Of a stretch of DNA of 5,519 nucleotides, positions 1 through 5,110 are shown piece by piece; position 1 is the stretch's first letter, and each line of letters begins with the position of its first letter. Source of the DNA: an uncultured Achromobacter sp. (lineage in GTDB: Bacteria; Pseudomonadota; Gammaproteobacteria; Burkholderiales; Burkholderiaceae_B). The stretch covers positions 1-5,519 of the forward strand of contig CAJYKY010000502.1 of NCBI GenBank assembly GCA_913775005.1, in the 5' to 3' direction. The translations under genes and the position numbers were made by a program. Below the pieces are notes generated by a model. That model had not been told where the DNA came from and did not search any database. It saw only the letters and a list, made by a program, of their open reading frames with translations.

Positions 1-379
1 GGCCGGCAATGATCTCGACCAGCTTGTCGGGGTCGGTCTCGTTGATTTCGATGTCGAACACGTCCAGGCCGGCGAACTTCTTGAACAGCACCGCCTTGCC
101 TTCCATGACCGGCTTGGATGCCAGCGCGCCGATATTGCCCAGGCCCAGCACGGCCGTGCCGTTGGTGATGACGCCAACGAGGTTGCCCCGGCCGGTGTAA
201 CGGAACACATTGGCCGGATCCGCCACGATTTCTTCGCAAGCGGCCGCCACGCCCGGGGAGTAGGCCAGCGCCAGGTCGCGCTGGTTAACGAGCGGCTTGG
301 ACGCCACGACGGAGATCTTTCCCGGGACGGGGAACTCGTGATAGTCCAGGGCGGCCTGGCGGTCGGATTGCATGTTCAT
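1..379 (-). CDS. maeB: NADP-dependent malic enzyme (MaeB type), N-terminal part only
   Basis: Malic enzyme oxidatively decarboxylates malate to pyruvate with reduction of NAD(P), a cytoplasmic link between the TCA cycle and pyruvate/NADPH supply. Reading leftward from ATG 379-377 gives 126 residues with no stop before the edge, beginning MNMQSDRQAALDYHEFP. The malic-enzyme N-terminal domain signature is clear: LALAYSPGVAAACEE (residues 36-50, catalytic-type Tyr40), the GRGNLVGVITNGTAVLGLGNIG stretch (about 63-84), and KPVMEGKAVLFKKF (89-102, catalytic-type Lys95). The positions of Tyr40 and Lys95 agree with what I recall for E. coli MaeB (39 and 94). A second in-frame ATG lies at 373, but GCGAGG at 396-391 is better spaced for 379. 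MaeB proteins usually exceed 750 residues and carry a C-terminal phosphotransacetylase-like domain. That part lies outside the window, so the MaeB rather than short malic enzyme assignment rests on the N-terminal style. The gene is divergent from the LysR gene. Confidence 0.93.
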   Translation of the reverse strand, partial: MNMQSDRQAALDYHEFPVPGKISVVASKPLVNQRDLALAYSPGVAAACEEIVADPANVFRYTGRGNLVGVITNGTAVLGLGNIGALASKPVMEGKAVLFKKFAGLDVFDIEINETDPDKLVEIIAG

Positions 380-438
380 GGGGGCTAGTGCCTCGCTGTC
401 TTGAAGGGGCGATTGAATTGCGTTTGAATCTGGGAAAA

Positions 439-444
439 ATTCTA
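439..444 (-). promoter_or_regulatory. candidate -10 box for maeB
   Basis: On the minus strand 444-439 reads TAGAAT, five of six matches to TATAAT, followed by an A/T-rich tract (TTTTTCCC). It would place the transcript start near 432 and give a 5' leader of about 50 nt to the maeB ATG at 379. The -35 position (about 462-467) reads TGATCA, a poor match, which would fit an activator-dependent promoter. The adjacent inverted-repeat arm 454-462 would fall in the spacer and touch the -35 region. This is an inference from sequence resemblance only. Confidence 0.35.
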
Positions 445-453
445 GGCCCCAAG

Positions 454-505
454 ACATAAGGTGATCATTCGGATTTAATATCGTCCCATTACCTTTACCT
501 TATGT
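454..505. promoter_or_regulatory. inverted repeat, candidate LysR operator between maeB and the regulator
   Basis: ACATAAGGT (454-462) is exactly matched by its reverse complement ACCTTATGT (497-505). The centres are 43 bp apart, about four helical turns, so both arms would face the same side of the DNA. A second overlapping, imperfect pair is also present: AAGGTGAT (458-465) against ATTACCTT (488-495), 7 of 8 matched. ACCTT is directly repeated at 491-495 and 497-501. The 52-bp span matches the size of a tetrameric LysR footprint and lies between two divergent genes. It is not a textbook T-N11-A box, so assignment to this regulator is inferred from position. Confidence 0.45.
476..481 (+). 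promoter_or_regulatory. candidate -10 box for the LysR gene
   Basis: TAATAT (476-481) lies in the most A/T-rich part of the intergenic region, 32 bp before the ATG at 513. No convincing -35 is present: the expected position, about 453-458, reads GACATA and overlaps the left inverted-repeat arm. If this is the promoter, the right arm (497-505) lies just downstream of transcription start, the usual arrangement for LysR negative autoregulation. Confidence 0.3.
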
Positions 506-512
506 ATTGTCT

Positions 513-1481
513 ATGACGGCCTTTGATCCGGATGCCGTGATCCGGAAACTGACCTCGCGCCTGAAGATGCGCCACCTGATGCTGCTGCTGCAAATCGAGC
601 AGCACGGGTCGCTGACCCGGGTGGCCGAACACATGGCCACCAGCCAGCCCGCCGTGACCAATGCGCTGGCCGAACTGGAAAGCATGTTCGACGTTCCGCT
701 GTTTGACCGGTCGGTACGCGGCATGACGCCCACCCCGCTGGGCGCCGTGGTGCTGGCGCGCGCCCGGGGGCTGGTGCATGACCTGGGGCATCTGGTGCAG
801 GAAATGGAGGCCGTCGCAGCCGGCCATGCGGCGCATCTGCACATCGGCGTCATCCCGTTCGTGTCGGGGCAACTGCTGTCCACCGCCATCAGCCGCACGC
901 TGCCGCAGGGGCGGCGCATCACCGCCACCATTCACGAGGGCCAAGGGCCCGCGCTGCTGCGCCAACTGCGCGACCACACGCTGGACATGGTGGTGGGGTG
1001 GGCCACGCCGTCGGTCGATTTGAGCAACATCGTTTTCGAGGTGCTTTACCACCAGCAGCCGCGCCTGATCGCCAGCCGCCGTTTGGCCGCGCGCCTGGGG
1101 CGCTCGCGCTTGGAATGGAACCGGCTGGCCGATCTGGACTGGATTCTAGGCACGCCGGGCAGCCCGATCCGCGAACAGGTGGCCGATATTTTCTTGCGAG
1201 CGGGCCTTGCGCCGCCGCCGCCATCGGTGCAAAGCGATTCCTCCAAACTGATCGGCGAGATGATCGTGGCCAGCGACCGCGCCGTATCGATCCTGCCCGC
1301 CGACATCGCGGAAGAACTCGTGCGCATCGCGGGCGCCGCCATCGTGCCGTATTCGTTTGACTGGACCTTGCCGCCCATTTCGCTGTTCACCCGGGCCGAT
1401 GGGCTGCGCCGCAATGTCGACGCCATGTTCGCCGCAGCGCTGCGCGAGGTGTACACGAAGGGCGCGCGGCCTGCGGGGTAG
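513..1481 (+). CDS. LysR-family transcriptional regulator
   Basis: This 322-residue protein is of normal LysR length. Residues 18-77 form the N-terminal winged HTH, with recognition helix SQPAVTNALAELE (44-56) followed by the family-typical PLFDRSVRGMTPTPLG (62-77). Residues of about 95-300 are the periplasmic-binding-like effector domain, opening with LHIGVIPFVSGQLL. The RLKMRHLMLLLQI start and the ATSQPAVTNALAELE helix resemble the GbpR/PcaQ-like branch (carbon-source regulators), but I cannot name the effector. I chose ATG 513; a TTG at 507 is in frame but weaker. Neither has a recognisable Shine-Dalgarno sequence. A four-codon frame (ATG 502, TGA 514-516) overlaps the start. The gene is divergent from malic enzyme, so that gene and itself are the most likely targets. 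Confidence 0.93.
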   Translation: MTAFDPDAVIRKLTSRLKMRHLMLLLQIEQHGSLTRVAEHMATSQPAVTNALAELESMFDVPLFDRSVRGMTPTPLGAVVLARARGLVHDLGHLVQEMEAVAAGHAAHLHIGVIPFVSGQLLSTAISRTLPQGRRITATIHEGQGPALLRQLRDHTLDMVVGWATPSVDLSNIVFEVLYHQQPRLIASRRLAARLGRSRLEWNRLADLDWILGTPGSPIREQVADIFLRAGLAPPPPSVQSDSSKLIGEMIVASDRAVSILPADIAEELVRIAGAAIVPYSFDWTLPPISLFTRADGLRRNVDAMFAAALREVYTKGARPAG

Positions 1482-1585
1482 CGCGGGCAGCGATCACGGC
1501 GGCCAGCATCCGTACGGCTCGACACCTGCACGGCCCGGCACCCGCGCCGCCCGCTAAATTGCTAAGGATTGCAAACGACGCGTCC

Positions 1586-1621
1586 AAAGCGCCGCACGCA
1601 CTCCTATACTTTCGGCGCTTT
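1586..1621. promoter_or_regulatory. inverted repeat enclosing a -10-like element
   Basis: AAAGCGCC (1586-1593) and GGCGCTTT (1614-1621) are perfect 8-bp reverse complements separated by 20 bp. The spacer contains TATACT (1605-1610), a good -10 box (5 of 6), which would start transcription near 1617 and give a leader of about 110 nt to the lipoprotein ATG at 1727. The expected -35 position (about 1582-1587, GTCCAA) is poor. The arms could be an operator placed on the promoter. A long-looped terminator for the LysR gene is less likely, because only a short T tract followed by C residues comes after the right arm. Confidence 0.35.
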
Positions 1622-1726
1622 CCCCCGCAACAGAAGATGAAGGTCCGCCGTTTGTTTTCCGCATCGCCCCTGCTCGCCATGCCGCGGGCCTCAGATCGCG
1701 CAACGCCGCGCACGGCACGACTCTGT

Positions 1727-2248
1727 ATGAAGCGCGCGCTCGCCGTCACGGCCCTTGCCGCACTGGCCACGCTGTCCGGATGCAGCTCGCTGCTGAGCGA
1801 AGGCACGGGTGCCGGCGCCGGTATCGCCGGCACCGCTATCGCCAACAAAGTCACCGACAACGCCACCGTCGCCACCGGCATCGGCCTGGGCGTGCAGGCC
1901 GGCGCGAAAGCCGCGCTGGCGTATGCGCAGCGCAAGACACGCGGTGAAGAGCAAGATGCCGTCGCCAGGGCAGCCGGCCCGCTGGCCGTGGGCGCGGTGG
2001 CCCACTGGTCCGTCAAGCATCAACTGCCCATCGAGAGTGACGCGCAAGGCCAGGTCTCGGTCAGCCGGCTGATCGGCGGCGTGGGGCTGGAGTGCAAGGA
2101 AGTCGTGTTCTCTATCGACACGCCGGCCGACAAGGCGGGTGCAGCGCCGCTGCGTGAGTTCTACGTCACTACCGTCTGCCGCGATGGCGACGCCTGGCGC
2201 TGGGCCAACGCCGAACCGGCCACCGCGCGCTGGGGATCCTTGCAGTGA
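1727..2248 (+). CDS. glycine-zipper lipoprotein, first of a tandem pair (function unknown)
   Basis: This 173-residue predicted lipoprotein begins MKRALAVTALAALATLSGC. It has a basic N-terminus, a hydrophobic core and lipobox LSGC with Cys19 as the lipidation site. The following Ser20 (not Asp) suggests outer-membrane sorting by the E. coli rule. Residues 26-60 are Gly/Ala-rich with a glycine zipper at G51, G55 and G59. C123 and C151 could form a disulfide, and the protein ends in WRWANAEPATARWGSLQ. I chose ATG 1727 because it gives a standard 19-residue lipoprotein signal. The frame stays open upstream to TTG 1559, with ATGs at 1637 and 1679, but these would bury the signal behind 16 to 56 residues. 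No clear ribosome binding site precedes 1727. It is clearly paralogous to the next gene, whose GTG overlaps its stop. I do not recognise a characterised family. Confidence 0.8.
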   Translation: MKRALAVTALAALATLSGCSSLLSEGTGAGAGIAGTAIANKVTDNATVATGIGLGVQAGAKAALAYAQRKTRGEEQDAVARAAGPLAVGAVAHWSVKHQLPIESDAQGQVSVSRLIGGVGLECKEVVFSIDTPADKAGAAPLREFYVTTVCRDGDAWRWANAEPATARWGSLQ

Positions 2249-2733
2249 CGCGCCGTCTTTGCGCGTTGGCGCTGGCCGCGAGCATCGGGCTGAGCGGCTG
2301 TCAAAGCTCGTCGATTGGCGGGGCCACGGGCGCTGTGGTGGGCACGCTTAGCGGCGCGGCCACTGCTAACCCGGTGGCGGGCTACGCGATTGGCGTGACC
2401 GTGCAGGCGGCGGTGGATGCCACCGTGAAATACGTGCTGCGCGAATGGAAAAATGATCAGCAGAACGTCATGGCGAATGCGGCGGGCGAACTGCCGATCG
2501 GCCAGGTCCGGCAATGGCAAATCCAGCATTCCTTGCCGGTGAGCAATGAGCGCGGCGGCATCCAGGTGGTGCGCGATATCGACACGCCGTTGACGCGATG
2601 CCGCGAAGTGCTGTTCACCGTTGAACAAGAGGACGCGCCCGCCTACACCAGCATGATCTGCCGCCAGCAGGATGGGCAGTGGAAATGGGCGGCGGCGGAA
2701 CCGTCCGTCGCGCGCTGGAACGGGCTGCAATAG
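2245..2733 (+). CDS. glycine-zipper lipoprotein, second of a tandem pair (function unknown)
   Basis: This is a 162-residue paralogue of the preceding protein. The signal MTRRLCALALAASIGLSGC ends in lipobox LSGC with Cys19 followed by Gln20, consistent with an outer-membrane lipoprotein. A clean glycine zipper follows at G25, G29, G33 and G37. C119 and C139 match C123 and C151 of the partner, and the C-terminus WKWAAAEPSVARWNGLQ has 11 of 17 residues identical to the partner's. The GELPIGQVRQW...HSLP segment (81-98) also matches GPLAVGAVAHW...HQLP. The start GTG 2245-2247 overlaps the upstream TGA (2246-2248) as GTGA, and GGGGAT about 9 nt upstream may serve as ribosome binding site, so translational coupling is likely. 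A related but diverged pair retained side by side suggests the two proteins act together or as a hetero-oligomer at the envelope. That is inference. Confidence 0.85.
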   Translation: MTRRLCALALAASIGLSGCQSSSIGGATGAVVGTLSGAATANPVAGYAIGVTVQAAVDATVKYVLREWKNDQQNVMANAAGELPIGQVRQWQIQHSLPVSNERGGIQVVRDIDTPLTRCREVLFTVEQEDAPAYTSMICRQQDGQWKWAAAEPSVARWNGLQ

Positions 2734-2750
2734 GCGGGTTGCGGCGGGCT

Positions 2751-2926
2751 AGCTGGCGAGCTGGCGGGTGAGCTGGCGAGCTGACTGGCTTGACGGCTGG
2801 CTGGCTTGCTGGCTGGCTGGCTTGCTCGCTTGCTTGATGGCTTGCTCGCTTGCTTGATGGCTAACTTTCTTGCCGGCTTACTTGATGGCTAGCTTGCTTG
2901 CTTTGACTTGATGGCTAGCTCGACGG
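2751..2926. repeat. degenerate GGCT/TGCT array with 20-bp higher-order period
   Basis: The sequence is built from four-base steps of NNCT form (GGCT, TGCT, CGCT, AGCT). A 20-bp order lies on top of this. AGCTGGCGAGCTG occurs at 2751-2763 and 2771-2783. GGCTTGCTCGCTTGCTTGAT occurs twice exactly and contiguously (2819-2838, 2839-2858). Then come variant units of 28 bp (2859-2886) and 26 bp (2887-2912), each ending CTTGAT and followed by GGCTA. No open frame of coding style explains it. It fills most of the 249-bp gap between the second lipoprotein gene and araC. The pattern is that of slippage-driven expansion that has since decayed. Confidence 0.85.
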
Positions 2927-2937
2927 CAAGCGATACT
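2908..2937 (+). promoter_or_regulatory. candidate promoter of the AraC gene, -35 inside the repeat array
   Basis: TTGATG (2908-2913) and GATACT (2932-2937) are 18 bp apart, each with 4 of 6 consensus matches. This would start transcription near 2944, about 39 nt before the ATG at 2983. The -35-like TTGATG is the junction motif of the repeat array and also occurs at 2834, 2854 and 2882, though only the last copy has a partner -10 at proper distance. It is a resemblance-based call. Confidence 0.3.
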
Positions 2938-2982
2938 GGGCGAGCATCCCGCCCCTCGGTTTGAACTCATCGTCGGCCCCCT

Positions 2983-3906
2983 ATGCCTGATCCTGCCTTC
3001 TTAATGGTCCGCAGCGCGCTTGCCGGCGTGCAAGCCGTGGCGGCGCACAGCCGGCAGGCGTTCGGGCGTCACATGCATGATCAATTCGGCATCGGCGTGA
3101 TCCGCGCAGGCGCACAGGTTTCCCACAGCGGGCGCGGCCGCGTCGAGGCCGGCCCCGGCCACGTCATCAGCGTCAACCCCGGCGAAATCCATGACGGCGC
3201 GCCCATTGGCGACGGCCCACGCGCCTGGCAGATGCTGTATCTGGACCCGGACGTAGTGATGCAAGCGGCAGCAGACCTTGGCGCAGATGGCGGCGCGGGC
3301 CACGCCCGCAGCTACGAATTCGAACATCCCGCCAGCGATCAACCTGCGCTGGCGCGGGATGTGCTGGCGCTGGCGAGTTTGCTGACTGGCGCGCCTGAAC
3401 ACGCCCAGTCCGGCGATTCCCGCTTAGCCTGCGACACCTTGCTCTCCGGCCCTTTGCGCTCAGCCTGCGACGCCTTGCCGTCCGCCACTTCTCGCTTAGC
3501 CTGCGACGCCTTGCTGCTGCGTATCCTGGCGCAAGGGCGCAGCCCGGCCGTGCGCGGCCGGGAGGACGCCTTGGCGCGCCACACGCCCGGCGCGATCCGC
3601 CATGCGCGCAGCCTGATCGATGACGACCCTGCTGCTGCCGTGTCGCTGGCCGACCTTGCCGCCGCCAGCGGGCTGAGCCGCTATCAGGTGCTGCGCGCCT
3701 TCTCCCGCGCGACGGGCATGACTCCGCATGCCTATCAGATGCAACGCCGCCTATTGCGCACCCGCGCATTGATCCGCCAAGGCTGCGCACTGGCGGACGC
3801 GGCCGTGGCCAGCGGCTTTGCCGACCAAAGCCATATGACGCGGTTGTTCGTGCGCACGTACGGCGTGTCGCCACGGCGCTACGCCCTGGCGGCGGGTCCC
3901 CGCTAG
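2983..3906 (+). CDS. AraC-family transcriptional regulator with internal 12-residue triplication
   Basis: This 307-residue regulator has an N-terminal cupin-type effector domain at about residues 15-95, with RHMHDQFGIGVIRAG (29-43) and GHVISVNPGEIHDG (59-72) typical of AraC_binding proteins. The C-terminal double HTH spans about 205-302. Helix one region is SLADLAAASGLSRYQVLRAF (221-240) followed by TGMTPHAYQMQRR. The second is ADAAVASGFADQSHMTRLF (271-289) ending in the canonical YGVSPRRYA. Between the domains, residues 147-182 are three 12-residue repeats (RLACDTL / RSACDAL / RLACDAL), making the linker about 24 residues longer than a single copy would. I chose ATG 2983; ATG 3004 is an alternative, and neither has a Shine-Dalgarno. 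The next gene is an EamA transporter on the same strand, which the regulator probably controls in response to the transported compound. Confidence 0.92.
   Translation: MPDPAFLMVRSALAGVQAVAAHSRQAFGRHMHDQFGIGVIRAGAQVSHSGRGRVEAGPGHVISVNPGEIHDGAPIGDGPRAWQMLYLDPDVVMQAAADLGADGGAGHARSYEFEHPASDQPALARDVLALASLLTGAPEHAQSGDSRLACDTLLSGPLRSACDALPSATSRLACDALLLRILAQGRSPAVRGREDALARHTPGAIRHARSLIDDDPAAAVSLADLAAASGLSRYQVLRAFSRATGMTPHAYQMQRRLLRTRALIRQGCALADAAVASGFADQSHMTRLFVRTYGVSPRRYALAAGPR
3421..3528 (+). repeat. 36-bp in-frame tandem triplication within the AraC gene
   Basis: A 22-bp core beginning CGCTTAGCCTGCGAC recurs at 3421-3442, 3457-3478 (CGCTCAGCC variant) and 3493-3514, exactly 36 bp apart, so each unit adds 12 residues without shifting frame. 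The cores are nearly identical and the remaining 14 bp of each unit has diverged. The repeats encode R-x-A-C-D-x-L, each adding a cysteine (C150, C162, C174). They sit in the linker between effector and DNA-binding domains. Confidence 0.9.
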
Positions 3907-3915
3907 AGCGCGCGG

Positions 3916-4035
3916 CCCAACAAGCACGCACCCGACGGACCGCGCTGTCCAGCCACCACGCACCCGCTAGACCGTCCCAACAACCATGCCCCGATAGACC
4001 GCTCTGCCCAGCGACCACGCCCCCGTTCATGCCGC
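3916..4035. repeat. 60-bp direct repeat made of about four 30-bp units
   Basis: CCCAACAA starts both 60-bp halves (3916 and 3976), and the halves align along their length with one small gap. Inside each half a shorter motif recurs: CACGCACCCGACGGACCG (3925-3942), CACGCACCCGCTAGACCG (3957-3974), CATGCCCCGATAGACCG (3985-4001) and a weaker copy at 4016-4034, spaced 28-32 bp. It occupies much of the 216-bp gap between the AraC stop and the transporter ATG. No inverted symmetry or T-run suggests a terminator. I see no other gene in this gap. Confidence 0.75.
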
Positions 4036-4122
4036 AGACACCGACGCCTGCTGCAATTTCGTTCAAGACCGCGCTTGCTCGCACACGCTACCTTGCGGCT
4101 TTTCCCCAAGCAGGCGTACGCA

Positions 4123-5019
4123 ATGCGCAACGAAGATCGGCTCTACGGTTACGGCTATCTGGCAACAGCCATGGTGCTGGTGGGCAGCACGGTGGTGGCC
4201 AGCAAGATTATCGGCACAGGCCTGCCGCCCTTCACCGCCACCGCGCTGCGGTTTGCGCTTGCGCTACCGTGCTTCGCGCTGCTGATGGCAATGACCGGCG
4301 CGCGCCTGCCGCGCTTGAGCCGTCATGATTGGATGCTGCTGGCCGCGCAGGCCATCGCAGGCAGCGTGGGCTACACCGCCTTGCTGATCGCCGGTTTGCA
4401 GCGCGCGTCGGCCGTGGACGGCGGCATCATCCTGGGCACCTTGCCACTGGTGTCCGCTGCCATTGCCATGCTGTTGCTGCGCGAACGACCGGCGAAAAGC
4501 ACCTTGGGCGCCATCGTCATCGCCAGCATCGGTGTCTGGCTGATGATGCGTGGCGCGGGCGACGCGAGCACGGCGTCATCGCTTGTGGGCAACGCCATGC
4601 TGCTTGGCGCCGTCGTGTGCGAAGGCCTTTTCATCTTGCTCAACAAACGCTGGCAAACGCCTGTACCGCCGCTGGCGCTATCGACCTTGATGGCGGGTTT
4701 CGGCCTGGCGTTTTCGGCGCTAGCCAGCCTGGCTGAAGCGCCCCAGTTGGCGCTTGCGGCCGACGGCGTGCTGGCCGCCGTTGCCTACTACGCGCTGGTG
4801 CCGACCGTGGGGGGATTTCTGCTCTGGTATGCGGGCGCCGCGCGGGTCCGGGGCGCAGAGGCCGCGTTGTTCACGGCGTTGGCGCCGGTGTCGGCCGTAG
4901 GCTTGGCGGCGGTGATGCTGGATGAATCCGTCACGTCCGCGCAGGCAGCGGGCATGGCGTTCGTGTTGGCAGCCGTGTTGATGCAGGCCCTCGCCGCGCG
5001 GCGCGGCCGCTGCGCTTAG
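4123..5019 (+). CDS. EamA/DMT-family transporter
   Basis: This is an inner-membrane protein of 298 residues, the usual length for the ten-helix drug/metabolite transporter family, whose members mostly export small metabolites or amino-acid-like compounds. Two homologous EamA halves are visible at about residues 11-142 and 155-290. The first half carries the P36..A..LRFALALP entry motif and ends in LGTLPLVSAAIAMLLLRERP (104-123). The second ends in the matching LAPVSAVGLAAVMLDESVTSAQ (253-274). I chose ATG 4123 because AGCAGG lies about 8 nt upstream. A TTG at 4075 would add 16 residues of non-membrane character. The substrate cannot be told from sequence. Placement directly after an AraC regulator and convergent with a MarR regulator suggests inducible efflux. 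The last codons and the TAG lie inside a 38-bp tandem duplication. Confidence 0.93.
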   Translation: MRNEDRLYGYGYLATAMVLVGSTVVASKIIGTGLPPFTATALRFALALPCFALLMAMTGARLPRLSRHDWMLLAAQAIAGSVGYTALLIAGLQRASAVDGGIILGTLPLVSAAIAMLLLRERPAKSTLGAIVIASIGVWLMMRGAGDASTASSLVGNAMLLGAVVCEGLFILLNKRWQTPVPPLALSTLMAGFGLAFSALASLAEAPQLALAADGVLAAVAYYALVPTVGGFLLWYAGAARVRGAEAALFTALAPVSAVGLAAVMLDESVTSAQAAGMAFVLAAVLMQALAARRGRCA

Positions 5020-5081
5020 CCAGGGATGCGGCGCGCGTGTGCAGCCGCAGCGCTTAGCCCAGGATGCGGCGCGCGTATATG
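5006..5081. repeat. 38-bp tandem duplication across the transporter stop codon
   Basis: Two adjacent copies, 5006-5043 and 5044-5081, share GCCGC-GCGCTTAGCC-AGGATGCGGCGCGCGT with only a few differences (for example T/A at 5011/5049 and G versus C near 5023/5060). The first copy contains the transporter's last codons and its TAG (5017-5019), and the second is its non-coding echo. The tract also contains small hairpins, TGCGGC (5027-5032) with GCCGCA (5044-5049), and GGCGC (5068-5072) with GCGCC (5082-5086). They lie between convergent genes but have no T-run, so terminator function is doubtful. Confidence 0.85.
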
Positions 5082-5110
5082 GCGCCCCCCCGGGTCAGAT
5101 CGAGCACAAG

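Noticed and set aside
9..200. Plus-strand open frame at the left edge
   Set aside because: It is antisense to the malic-enzyme sequence, whose catalytic motifs are clear on the minus strand.
495..1052. Open frame of 185 codons on the minus strand opposite the LysR gene
   Set aside because: The translation is His/Gln/Arg-rich with no recognisable domain, and the opposite strand encodes a complete LysR HTH and effector domain.
1559..1726. N-terminal extension of the first lipoprotein to TTG 1559, ATG 1637 or ATG 1679
   Set aside because: The added residues would precede a complete lipoprotein signal peptide and include the candidate promoter region; ATG 1727 gives a standard 19-residue signal.
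2751..2926. CRISPR-like or iteron array
   Set aside because: Units are contiguous, degenerate and built from four-base steps, with no spacers, no cas genes and no replication gene nearby.
3173..4084. Long open frame on the minus strand across araC and the following gap (about 300 codons)
   Set aside because: It is antisense to a convincing AraC protein, has Arg/Ala/Gly-rich low-complexity translation without domains, and is expected in high-GC DNA.
4075..4122. TTG 4075 as start of the EamA transporter
   Set aside because: ATG 4123 has an upstream AGCAGG and begins just before the first membrane helix, as is usual for the family.
5027..5049. TGCGGC-N11-GCCGCA hairpin as a rho-independent terminator of the EamA gene
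   Set aside because: The stem is only six pairs, the loop is long and no T-run follows on either strand; the arms arise from the 38-bp duplication.
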